Origin: CAYOVG01 sp964407285
Lineage (GTDB): Bacteria > Desulfobacterota > Syntrophobacteria > Syntrophobacterales > Syntrophobacteraceae
NCBI GenBank assembly: GCA_964407285.1
Contig: CAYOVG010000369.1
Span: 1-6,762, forward strand
DNA length: 6,762 nucleotides
Direction of reading: 5' to 3'
Shown here one piece after another: positions 1 to 6,460 of the stretch. Within the stretch, counting starts at the first letter, position 1; every line of letters begins with the position of its first letter. A program made the position numbers and the translations under genes. Under the pieces are notes generated by a model. It was not told where the DNA came from. It saw nothing but the letters and a program-made list of their open reading frames with translations, and did not search any database.

Positions 1-998
1 ACCGCGTCCGTTCCATCCAGTATGGCGTTGGCCACGTCCGTTGCTTCGGCGCGGGAGGGGCGCGGGTTCCTCACCATGGACAGGAGCATCTGAGTGGCCG
101 TAATCACCGGCTTTCCCATCCGTCGCGCCGAATCTATGATTCTCTTCTGGACGATTGGGACTTCCTCGAGAGGAATTTCCACGCCCAGGTCCCCGCGCGC
201 CACCATTACCCCGTCTACAGCCTCCAGTATGGGGTTCAGTCTCTCCAGCGCCTGCGACTTTTCGATCTTCGCAATGAGCAGGGGAGGGGATTCCACCTTT
301 TTCAGGGCCTCTCTCACGGGTTCCAGGTCTTTTTCGCTTCGTACGAAGGAGACCGCCACGAAATCCACCCCCTCCCGCAAGCCGAACTGGAGGTCGCGCA
401 CATCCTTTTCCGTAAAGGAAGGAATCCGCAGACTGCTGGACGGGAGATTTATCCCTTTATGCGAAGAAATGGCGCCGCCCGCCAGGACCTCACAGGCGAC
501 TCGACCCTTTTGCCTGCTCTCGACCCGAAGTTCCACCAGTCCGTCGGCCAGAAGGATGCGTTCCCCGACGGTCACGTCTTCCGCGAGGTAAGGGTAATTG
601 ACGGGGATGATCTCGGAATCGGATGATTCCGCGGCTTCGAGCACGACTTTTTGTCCGGGATGGAGGCGGCGCTCGCCTCCGGTCAACACGCCGAGCCGGA
701 TCTTCGGGCCGCCGAGGTCCTGCAGTATTCCGACTTCCCTGCCCGTTTCCTCGGACGCCCCGCGCAGGATTTGCATCGCGCGCCCGTGCTCATCGTGGGT
801 CCCATGGGAAAAATTGAGCCTGGCTACATTCATCCCGGCCAGGATCAACTCCCGGATTCTTTCGGGCGATGACGAGGCCGGCCCGATTGTACAGACGATT
901 TTCGTTTTCCGGTGGTTGCCCGGATGGGGAGGGTTAGGGGGGCGTGTTTCCGAGTTTGAGTTCGACCTGCCGGGGGGCGGTGTATTCTTGCTCTTCAT
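1..998 (-). CDS. pyk: Pyruvate kinase, N-terminal 332 residues (3' end cut by the window edge)
   Basis: Cytoplasmic glycolytic enzyme that transfers phosphate from phosphoenolpyruvate to ADP, giving pyruvate and ATP. Seen: family opening KTKIVCTIGPAS at residues 31-42; MNVARLNFSHG at 56-66, with the substrate-binding Arg60 and Asn62; QDLGGPKIRLG at 93-103; the catalytic-lysine segment LIAKIEK with Lys244; metal-site acids Glu246 and Asp270 in MVARGDLGVEIP; GKPVITATQML at 295-305. The frame leaves the window in LDGTDA, just before the conserved V-M-L-S-G-E-T-A region, so the end of the barrel and the C-terminal domain are missing. Start: ATG at 998 has AAAGG 9 nt upstream and is the nearest start codon to the family core. 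Another in-frame ATG at 1016 has no visible ribosome site. The choice gives about 30 residues ahead of the usual N-terminus, rich in Pro and Asn. The first 65 bases overlap the histidine kinase frame, implying co-transcription. The family call is near certain; the start is less so. Confidence 0.96.
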   Translation of the reverse strand, partial: MKSKNTPPPGRSNSNSETRPPNPPHPGNHRKTKIVCTIGPASSSPERIRELILAGMNVARLNFSHGTHDEHGRAMQILRGASEETGREVGILQDLGGPKIRLGVLTGGERRLHPGQKVVLEAAESSDSEIIPVNYPYLAEDVTVGERILLADGLVELRVESRQKGRVACEVLAGGAISSHKGINLPSSSLRIPSFTEKDVRDLQFGLREGVDFVAVSFVRSEKDLEPVREALKKVESPPLLIAKIEKSQALERLNPILEAVDGVMVARGDLGVEIPLEEVPIVQKRIIDSARRMGKPVITATQMLLSMVRNPRPSRAEATDVANAILDGTDA

Positions 999-3624
999 GA
1001 ATCGGCGCCTTTGCATAGGGGTTGATGTCTTGTACGCCACGCGCCGATACGGGAAGAACCAGGTGGAATGAGCTTCCCTTACCGGCGCCCTCGCTTTCGG
1101 CCCAGATTTGGCCGCCGTGCATTTCCGTAAATATTCTGGATAGCGCCAGCCCCAATCCGAAACCCTGGTATTTCCGGCTCAATGAAGTATCGGCCTGCCT
1201 GAAAGGTTCGAAGATAAGGTTCAAGTCCTCCGGTCTGATTCCAATCCCTGTGTCCGTGATGCAAAGATGAACCAGGCCGCCCGCATCCTCGCTCTCCGAT
1301 TCCCGGTCCCCGGAATAGATAACCACGTGTTCGGAAAGTTTGACGCACCCGGTGCGCTCCACGAGGACTCTGATCTCACCGCCGTTACAGTTGAATTTAA
1401 CGGCATTGGAGAGGAGGTTGTAAAGCACCTGCCTCAGCTTTCTTTCGTCACCCCGTATGGTCACGGGGGCCGCGCTCATCTCGACCGACAGTTCCATACC
1501 GCGCTCCGAAGCCTTCGGTCTTATCAGGGTGATGCTCTTTTCGATCAACTCATCCAGCTTGATGTCCGAGATCAACATGTCGCGGTCGTCCGACCCGGCC
1601 ATTGCAAATTCCAGGATATCGGTGATTTGGGAATGGAGACGCTGGGCGCTTTGGTGGATGTCGATGATGTGCTCCTCCTGCAACGTCGTCAGTTCCCCGA
1701 AGACCCTGTCGAGGAGCAGTTGAGTGAATCCGATGACGGCGTTGAGGGGAGTCCGCAGTTCGTGGCTCATTACCGCAAGAAAGTCGCTCTTGGCCCTGTA
1801 GGCGAGTTCCGCGCTCAGTTTGGCTTCCCGCAGCCTCCTCTTGGCATCCTTGATCTTCGTAATATCGACCATTACGCCGACCAGACCCTGTACCTTCCGA
1901 TCGCTTCCCACAAGGGGGGCCTTGCTCAGAATAATGTCCCGCCGGTCGCCGTCGGCGTAAACGGTGGAGTACTCCCGGACGGTCAACCCGGCGTTTTGCA
2001 GCGTCTCCAGGTCGGATTCCCGGAGCCTTTGCGCAAAGCCGGCAGGATAAAGGTCGAACAGCGATTTTCCGATGATGCCCTTGCTGTCGCGCCCGAGGTA
2101 CTTTTCGAAAGCATTGTTGCATCCCTGATACCTCAATCCGGTATCGACGAAGAAGATGGGATTGGGGATGGTGTTTATGAGCGTCTGAAGAAAATGGAGG
2201 TGGTCCTGCAGTTTCTTTTCCACCTGCCTGCGCCGGGTGATATCCCGGCCGATGCTGAGAATGACCCGCCGGTCGCCGAAGGAAATCACCCTGCTGTTCA
2301 GTTCGAACGGAATCATGGCGCCGTCTCTACGCACATGTTCGATCTCGAGGAAAACACGCTCTTCGCCGGACACCTTTTCCGTTAATGCCGAAACCGGGAC
2401 GGGGCAATGGGGCATGACCTTTCCCTCTGCAAACATCCGCAACAACTGCTCCCGGTCGTATCCGAGCCGTTCGCACATACCCAGATTGACATCGAGCAGG
2501 CGGCCTTCGAGATCATGAACGAAAATGGCGTCGCCCGCGTTGTCGAAAAGCGCCCTGTACCGTTCTTCGGATTCGCGCAAGGCCTCCTCGGCCTGCTTCT
2601 GTTTCGTGATGTCGTGCATCAACCCGAATCCGTAAAGCACCGTTCCGTCAGCATCCCGAACCGCATCGGCGCGTTCCCAGGCAGTAAACCGGCGGCCTTC
2701 GGCGTCGATCATCTCGACCATTCCCTCCCACGTCTCCCCCCTCTCCAGTGCGGGCGAGATCTCCGCGCGAAGAATATCAACCGTCTCGGGAGTGTAGTAG
2801 ATAAGATGGTCGAACTTCTCGGCCTCCTCCAGGGGACGCTTGAACAGCTTTTCATGGGCCGGGTTCACATAGACCACCCTGCCTTCGGAGTTGCATATGC
2901 CGATGGCTTCGTTGGAAGATTCGACGATGGCCTTGAACAGCCTGAGGTCTTTCTCTCCGAGCACCCGTTCGGTCACGTCCCTCCCGACCGCCTGGAACTC
3001 GATGAATTGTCCCTCGTCATCGAAAACTGCCCGGTAGGTCCACTGTTGCCATCGGGTTTTGCCGTCCGGCGTGACGAACTGGTGTTCGAGCGCCCCGACC
3101 GGGTTCTCCCTGTCGAGCGACCTCATGAGAGCCGTGCATTTTTCTATTTCCACATCGGGAAGAAACGATCCGAAGGCGGTTCCGATCAATCCATCGTGCT
3201 TCGCTTTGAAATAACGGCAGCAGGCGTCGTTGACGAAGGTGAGAGTACGGTCGGGCAAGAATCGGCAAATCAGTTCGGTTTGATCTTCCACGATCGCGCG
3301 ATAGCGCATTTCGCTTTCCCTCAAGGCGTCCGAGGAGCGTTTGATGTTCGTGAAGATCGGGCCGATGCGCAGTATTCCGACGAGCATCAAGGCGGATGTT
3401 GCGAGGGATACCAGTTCGGAACTCAGGTAGCCGGGCGCAAACCGATCCTCTCCCAGGACATGGGAAAAGGCGAGCAGGCGGCGCAACGCCATCAGGCAGA
3501 TGGCGGCCGAGATGAACAGCCAGGCTTTGCGTCTCCCCGTAAGGGGTATCATGGATAACGCGGCCAGAGCGGCGGCGAATTGAAGCACGAGCGATACCGC
3601 CAAAACGATGCTTATGGTATCCAT
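934..3624 (-). CDS. Membrane-anchored sensor histidine kinase with four PAS domains
   Basis: Autophosphorylating sensor kinase, 896 residues, of the two-component type. Seen in order: three hydrophobic segments at about 4-26, 33-53 and 68-87 with almost no periplasmic loop; four PAS/PAC units at about 105-222, 228-345, 351-468 and 473-597, ending in GRDVTER, MHDITKQ, GRDITRR and MVDITKI; HisKA domain with SHELRTPLN (phosphoacceptor His621); HATPase_c with N box LYNLLSNAVKF (Asn736, Asn740), G1 box DTGIGI at 791-796, F box FEPFRQ at 805-810 and G2 box GFGLGL at 821-826. All catalytic boxes are intact. There is no receiver or Hpt domain, so a separate response regulator is needed; none is in the window. 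The minimal external loops and stacked PAS units suggest cytoplasmic or membrane-state sensing (inference); no heme or flavin ligand can be assigned by eye. Start: ATG at 3624 opens directly on a membrane helix and has GAGG 4 nt upstream, rather close. The stop TAA at 934-936 lies inside the pyruvate kinase gene. The signal and the symbol are unknown. Confidence 0.95.
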   Translation of the reverse strand: MDTISIVLAVSLVLQFAAALAALSMIPLTGRRKAWLFISAAICLMALRRLLAFSHVLGEDRFAPGYLSSELVSLATSALMLVGILRIGPIFTNIKRSSDALRESEMRYRAIVEDQTELICRFLPDRTLTFVNDACCRYFKAKHDGLIGTAFGSFLPDVEIEKCTALMRSLDRENPVGALEHQFVTPDGKTRWQQWTYRAVFDDEGQFIEFQAVGRDVTERVLGEKDLRLFKAIVESSNEAIGICNSEGRVVYVNPAHEKLFKRPLEEAEKFDHLIYYTPETVDILRAEISPALERGETWEGMVEMIDAEGRRFTAWERADAVRDADGTVLYGFGLMHDITKQKQAEEALRESEERYRALFDNAGDAIFVHDLEGRLLDVNLGMCERLGYDREQLLRMFAEGKVMPHCPVPVSALTEKVSGEERVFLEIEHVRRDGAMIPFELNSRVISFGDRRVILSIGRDITRRRQVEKKLQDHLHFLQTLINTIPNPIFFVDTGLRYQGCNNAFEKYLGRDSKGIIGKSLFDLYPAGFAQRLRESDLETLQNAGLTVREYSTVYADGDRRDIILSKAPLVGSDRKVQGLVGVMVDITKIKDAKRRLREAKLSAELAYRAKSDFLAVMSHELRTPLNAVIGFTQLLLDRVFGELTTLQEEHIIDIHQSAQRLHSQITDILEFAMAGSDDRDMLISDIKLDELIEKSITLIRPKASERGMELSVEMSAAPVTIRGDERKLRQVLYNLLSNAVKFNCNGGEIRVLVERTGCVKLSEHVVIYSGDRESESEDAGGLVHLCITDTGIGIRPEDLNLIFEPFRQADTSLSRKYQGFGLGLALSRIFTEMHGGQIWAESEGAGKGSSFHLVLPVSARGVQDINPYAKAPIHEEQEYTAPRQVELKLGNTPP
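1008..1012 (-). promoter_or_regulatory. Ribosome binding site that favours the 998 start of pyruvate kinase
   Basis: On the minus strand AAAGG lies 9 nt before the ATG at 998. It sits inside the 3' coding region of the histidine kinase gene. No comparable purine stretch precedes the in-frame ATG at 1016. The match to the anti-Shine-Dalgarno sequence is only partial, so ribosomes arriving from the kinase frame may help initiation. Confidence 0.5.
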
Positions 3625-3648
3625 TCTACCTCGTCACTTCCAGTCTGC

Positions 3649-3683
3649 CTTCGGTGGTGGAGGGTTGCGGTCCTCCGCCGAAG
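3649..3683 (-). repeat. Inverted repeat (hairpin) just upstream of the histidine kinase gene
   Basis: On the minus strand, arms CTTCGG and CCGAAG enclose a second pair GGAGG and CCTCC, separated by a small internal loop (1 nt against 4 nt), around an 8-nt loop. That is 11 base pairs in all. The structure ends 24 nt before the ATG at 3624, so in a cheD-kinase transcript it would lie just upstream of the kinase ribosome site. No T-run follows it, so it is not an ordinary terminator. A role in message processing, stability or translation is possible but unproven. Confidence 0.4.
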
Positions 3684-3724
3684 ATGCCTTCAACCGGCGA
3701 GACAGTGGAAAAAGATGCCGAATT

Positions 3725-3776
3725 CCGGATATCGGGTGTTGGATGAGAATGAGCCCCATCCGACACCCGGAACCGG
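3725..3776. repeat. Long imperfect inverted repeat between cheD and the kinase gene
   Basis: Inner arms at 3733-3745 and 3757-3769 pair over 13 positions around an 11-nt loop. One position is a T/G pair, which is a wobble in plus-strand RNA and an A/C mismatch in minus-strand RNA. After a small internal loop, 3725-3728 pairs with 3773-3776. In the direction of cheD transcription a run of five T (3713-3709) follows the outer stem after 11 nt. This is too far for a textbook intrinsic terminator but could make a weak or Rho-assisted stop. It could also be a remnant of a dispersed palindromic repeat. Confidence 0.45.
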
Positions 3777-3867
3777 GCGCCTTGCATCGACCCCGCCACC
3801 GATGGCGCAAATCGCGATCAAGAGATCGAGCGGCAACCATTTTCGGCAGGGTCCGCCTCGTACATGT

Positions 3868-4434
3868 CTACGAATCATCGTCCTGAAATATCGTAATGCC
3901 GCCCGGCTTAGAGTGTTCTTGCTTCAACCGTTCGAGTTGCTCCTTCTCCATTGCGGAAATCTGCGACTGCATGGTGTGCGGGATGCGTTTGAGCAGGACC
4001 TCGCCGGTATCGGTATGGAAGTAGAGCTTGCGGGAAACCCGGCCCCCCACGTCGCTGTTGATCACTTTAATGGACTCAATCTCCAGAAAATCGAGGACGA
4101 ACTCGACGTTTTTCTTCCCGACCCCGTTTTCCAGCGAGATGCTTGGAAGGACATGGCCCCCGCCGAACACTTTTGCCGTGAGAAACGATCGCTTGCCCCC
4201 CAGCATCATGATTTTGTTTATCAACAACTCCATTGCGTTGATGCCGTATCGGGCGGTGGAATCGAACTCCTTCAGGTCCGCTTTACCCGGCAGGAGGATG
4301 TGGTTCATTCCCCCTATCCTGTTGATCCGGTCATGCAGGCATACGGCCACGCACGATCCCAGAAGCGTATAGATGACTGTCGGTTCCCTGCCGGCGTAAA
4401 ATTCGCCGATGTGTATGGTGACTTGCCGCTTCAT
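3868..4434 (-). CDS. cheD: CheD, chemoreceptor glutamine deamidase
   Basis: Cytoplasmic enzyme that hydrolyses specific glutamine side chains of methyl-accepting chemotaxis proteins to glutamate. In many bacteria it also binds and stimulates the CheC phosphatase. Seen over 188 residues: TLLGSCVAVCLHD at 23-35, whose Cys28 aligns with the catalytic cysteine; GGMNHILLP at 41-49, with His45 as the catalytic histidine; YGINAMELLIN at 63-73; KVFGGG at 88-93; NVEFVLDFL at 109-117; DVGGRVSRKLYFHTDTGEV at 128-146. The catalytic pair is intact. The family core ends near residue 152 and is followed by about 36 extra residues, charged and probably helical at 154-174, ending in an acidic DDDS. Start: ATG at 4434 gives MKRQVTIHIGEF, matching the family N-terminus. 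A GTG at 4548 would add 38 residues unlike CheD. The ribosome site before 4434 is weak. No CheA, CheW, CheR, CheB, CheC or receptor gene is visible, so its receptor partners are elsewhere. Confidence 0.94.
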   Translation of the reverse strand: MKRQVTIHIGEFYAGREPTVIYTLLGSCVAVCLHDRINRIGGMNHILLPGKADLKEFDSTARYGINAMELLINKIMMLGGKRSFLTAKVFGGGHVLPSISLENGVGKKNVEFVLDFLEIESIKVINSDVGGRVSRKLYFHTDTGEVLLKRIPHTMQSQISAMEKEQLERLKQEHSKPGGITIFQDDDS

Positions 4435-4721
4435 TAATCCGTTTCTCTTGCTCGGGACACATGGGATTGATTGGATTACAACGGCAATCCCGCGGAATAC
4501 TCCGACAGCGGGGGGATACAGAGCCGGTGGTTGCGAAATGCGGTGCACGTCTCCATGGCGCGGGCAACATCGCGTATGTCACCCGCTCCTCAACCATGCG
4601 CATTTACATCCTGGTTACGATTTCCATCATTGTATAACCGATTTCTCCGTCGGAACAAACAGGAAATTCATGCAATACCGGATGGAATGAATAGCCCGGC
4701 ATCGCCCGTCGGGTTATGATC

Positions 4722-4810
4722 GGGTTGCGGCTTCGGGTTGCGGGTTGCGAGTTGCGAGTTGCGGGTTGCGAGTTACGGGTTGTGGGTTGCGGCTTCGGGT
4801 TGCGGGTTTG
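4722..4810. repeat. Tandem array of a 7-bp unit, consensus GGGTTGC
   Basis: About 13 consecutive units can be read. GGGTTGC occurs at 4722, 4735, 4742, 4763, 4784 and 4797; GAGTTGC at 4749 and 4756; GAGTTAC at 4770; GGGTTGT at 4777; a degenerate GGGTTTG at 4804. Two units are the 6-mer GGCTTC, at 4729 and 4791, and each is flanked on both sides by GGGTTGC, suggesting a higher-order duplication. The period of seven is not a multiple of three, and no gene covers the array on either strand with credible coding content, so it is non-coding. It lies 184 bp before the oxidase start. Such arrays usually grow by replication slippage; any function here is unknown. Confidence 0.93.
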
Positions 4811-4981
4811 GGGCTTTTGGCGCCGGGGACTGTGATTACGCGGCCAATCCGGCAGTGAGACAGAACTGTTTTGAGCTGTTACGGCCGTCCGCCGTGACGA
4901 GTTGGATGCCCCCGCAATCAGGCAGCCAATTCTGTGGCGGCGGCGGGCAACCTGGACTTCAACAAAACGATAGGGGAGCCC

Positions 4982-4986
4982 GGAGG
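4982..4986 (+). promoter_or_regulatory. Strong Shine-Dalgarno sequence fixing the oxidase start
   Basis: GGAGG stands 7 nt before the ATG at 4994, in a purine-rich run. This decides the start in favour of 4994 over the in-frame GTG at 4934, which would add 20 residues not typical of the family and has no ribosome site. Confidence 0.85.
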
Positions 4987-4993
4987 AAAGGAA

Positions 4994-6394
4994 ATGGACG
5001 GAAAGATCCCTGTAGCCGAAATCGTTCGAATCGTGGGGCGGGAAAACGTGCTGACCTCTCCGGAAGACCGTTGCTGCTACAGCTACGACGCCAGCAGGCT
5101 TACGGCGGCGCCGGATTGCGTCGTGTTTCCCGCGAATGTGGGTGAGACGGCCGAACTGATGAAACTGGCCAACCGGGAGAGGCTCCCCGTTTTCCCTCGA
5201 GGGGCCGGGAGCGGCATCGTGGGTGGGGCCCTTCCGTTCGGCGGAGGCATGGTGGTGGTGCTCACCCGACTCAATCGCATACTGGAAGTCGATGCCGACA
5301 ACATGCTGGCGGTCGTCGAACCCGGAGTGGTTACGGGCGATCTGCAGCGCAGGGTCCTTCAGGATGGCCTCTTTTATCCTCCGGACCCGGCGAGCCTGAA
5401 CTTTTCCACCATGGGGGGCAATGTCGCCATGTGTTCGGGCGGTCCCCGGGCCGTCAAATACGGCGTGACTCGGGACTATGTGCTGGGGATGGAGGTGGTT
5501 TTGCCCACCGGAGCCGTTATTCGCACGGGCTCTCGAACCGTCAAGGGCGTTGTGGGGTATGATCTGACACGCCTCATGGTGGGGTCCGAAGGAACGCTGG
5601 GCTTGTTCACCAAAATCACCCTGCGCCTCCTGCCCGCTCCGGAAGGCCTGCGAACCTTGCTCGCCGTTTTCCCCCGCCTCGACGACGCCGTTCGGACTGT
5701 GTGTGAAATCATCCGGAGCAGGGTGATTCCCTCGACCCTGGAGTTGATGGATCAGGCCTCCATTCGGGCGGTGGAAGACTATGCCGGGTTGGGGCTCCCT
5801 CCGGATATCGAAGCCATTCTCCTGGTCGAGGTGGATGGAAGGGAGATCGTCCTGGACGGTGACGCGGAGCAGGTCCGGAGGATAGCCGCGGGGTGCGGAG
5901 CCGCACGGGTCGAAATCGCCCGGTCCGGTCAGGAGCGTGAAAGTCTCTGGAAGGCCCGCCGCTCCATATCGCCCGCGCTCGGCCGTATCAGGCCGGACAA
6001 GATCAATGAAGACGTGGTCGTTCCCCGCACCCGTATCCCGGAACTCATCCGGTCCATAGGTGAAATCGCTCGAAAACACCGGCTCACGATCGTCAACTTC
6101 GGCCATGCGGGCGACGGCAACATCCATACGAACGTAATGCTGGACCGCAAGGACCGGGACGAACTCCACCGCGCCGGTATGGCGGTGGAAGAACTCTTCG
6201 GGGAGGTCCTGCGTTTGGGTGGAACCATTTCGGGGGAGCACGGGATCGGTGTCGCCAAGTCTCCATTTTTCCTGAAAGAAGTTGGAAAGGACGCATTCGA
6301 CGCCATGTGGCGCATCAAGCAGGCCCTGGACCCCTTGAACATCCTGAATCCCGGAAAGATGTTCACGGCCAACCGGGCGTTCTTCGACGCATGA
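4994..6394 (+). CDS. FAD-linked oxidase, GlcD / D-lactate dehydrogenase type
   Basis: Flavoprotein of the vanillyl-alcohol oxidase fold, likely oxidising a 2-hydroxy acid such as glycolate or D-lactate to the 2-oxo acid. Seen over 466 residues, a normal GlcD length. The N-terminal FAD-binding half has FPRGAGSGIVGG at 67-78, YPPDPAS at 128-134, STMGGNVAMCSGGPR at 138-152, KYGVTRDYVLGMEVVLPTG at 155-173 and GYDLTRLMVGSEGTLG at 188-203. The C-terminal oxidase half has KINEDVVVPR at 336-345, HAGDGNIH at 371-378, SGEHGIG at 413-419 and LDPLNILNPGK at 445-455. There is no iron-sulfur cysteine motif and no signal peptide, so electrons would pass to a separate partner such as a GlcF-like or ETF protein, none of which is in the window. 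The gene stands alone: divergent from cheD, with a terminator 4 bases after its stop. The substrate cannot be settled from sequence (glycolate, D-lactate or another D-2-hydroxyacid), so no symbol is given. Confidence 0.93.
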   Translation: MDGKIPVAEIVRIVGRENVLTSPEDRCCYSYDASRLTAAPDCVVFPANVGETAELMKLANRERLPVFPRGAGSGIVGGALPFGGGMVVVLTRLNRILEVDADNMLAVVEPGVVTGDLQRRVLQDGLFYPPDPASLNFSTMGGNVAMCSGGPRAVKYGVTRDYVLGMEVVLPTGAVIRTGSRTVKGVVGYDLTRLMVGSEGTLGLFTKITLRLLPAPEGLRTLLAVFPRLDDAVRTVCEIIRSRVIPSTLELMDQASIRAVEDYAGLGLPPDIEAILLVEVDGREIVLDGDAEQVRRIAAGCGAARVEIARSGQERESLWKARRSISPALGRIRPDKINEDVVVPRTRIPELIRSIGEIARKHRLTIVNFGHAGDGNIHTNVMLDRKDRDELHRAGMAVEELFGEVLRLGGTISGEHGIGVAKSPFFLKEVGKDAFDAMWRIKQALDPLNILNPGKMFTANRAFFDA

Positions 6395-6397
6395 GAG

Positions 6398-6444
6398 CGG
6401 ACCGGCGGAGGCCCCCGCTTCCGGGCCTCCGCCGGTCCGATTTT
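6398..6444 (+). terminator. Rho-independent terminator of the oxidase gene
   Basis: A perfect 17-bp GC-rich stem (arms 6398-6414 and 6423-6439) encloses an 8-nt loop and is followed after one base by four T (6441-6444). It begins 4 nt after the oxidase stop codon. The T-tract is short but the stem is very stable. The minus-strand side has no T-tract, so it mainly serves the plus strand. It may still slow transcription coming from the convergent gene on the right. Confidence 0.88.
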
Positions 6445-6460
6445 CGCCCTCCGCTCACCG

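Larger units (their letters stand above)
4435..4993. promoter_or_regulatory. Divergent intergenic region between cheD and the FAD oxidase gene
   Basis: This 559-bp stretch has no credible gene and must contain the promoters for cheD (minus) and the oxidase (plus). A patch at about 4600-4690 is visibly AT-richer than its surroundings. On the minus strand it holds TTGTTC (4658-4653) and TATACA (4636-4631) spaced by 16 nt, a weak sigma70-like pair about 200 nt before cheD. On the plus strand TATAAC (4633-4638) has no good -35 partner. A small hairpin lies at 4691-4717 (8-bp arms with one wobble) and another at 4877-4899 (9-bp arms with two wobbles). The heptamer array fills 4722-4810. I see no sigma54 site or recognisable riboswitch. 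The individual promoter calls are guesses. Confidence 0.4.

Noticed and set aside
1267..3558. Two long open frames on the plus strand (1267-2385 and 2407-3558) opposite the histidine kinase gene.
   Set aside because: Their codons are exact reverse complements of the kinase codons. Stops on the plus strand could arise only where the kinase uses TTA, CTA or TCA, which are rare in GC-rich genes. The one break, at 2383-2385, is a kinase TTA leucine codon. The kinase frame has full domain evidence; these have none.
3634..3878. Small minus-strand open frames (62 and 68 codons) in the cheD-kinase spacer.
   Set aside because: They lie across the inverted repeats, have no ribosome site that I can see, and have arginine- and proline-rich content typical of translated GC-rich spacer.
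3580..4437. A 285-codon plus-strand open frame opposite cheD and its spacer.
   Set aside because: It is the codon-aligned shadow of cheD; its protein resembles no family I know and crosses the two hairpins.
4434..4548. A GTG start at 4548 that would lengthen CheD by 38 residues.
   Set aside because: The added residues do not resemble CheD, whereas the ATG at 4434 gives the typical family N-terminus.
4722..4810. The regularly spaced repeats as a CRISPR array.
   Set aside because: The units are only 7 bp and directly adjacent, with no spacers and no cas genes.
4934..4993. A GTG start at 4934 for the oxidase.
   Set aside because: A strong GGAGG site sits correctly before the ATG at 4994, and the family N-terminus fits there.
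4604..6241. A 545-codon open frame on the minus strand opposite the FAD oxidase.
   Set aside because: It shares codon boundaries with the oxidase, so it is open for the same GC-bias reason. Its 3' part runs through the heptamer array and yields low-complexity peptide. No family resemblance is seen.
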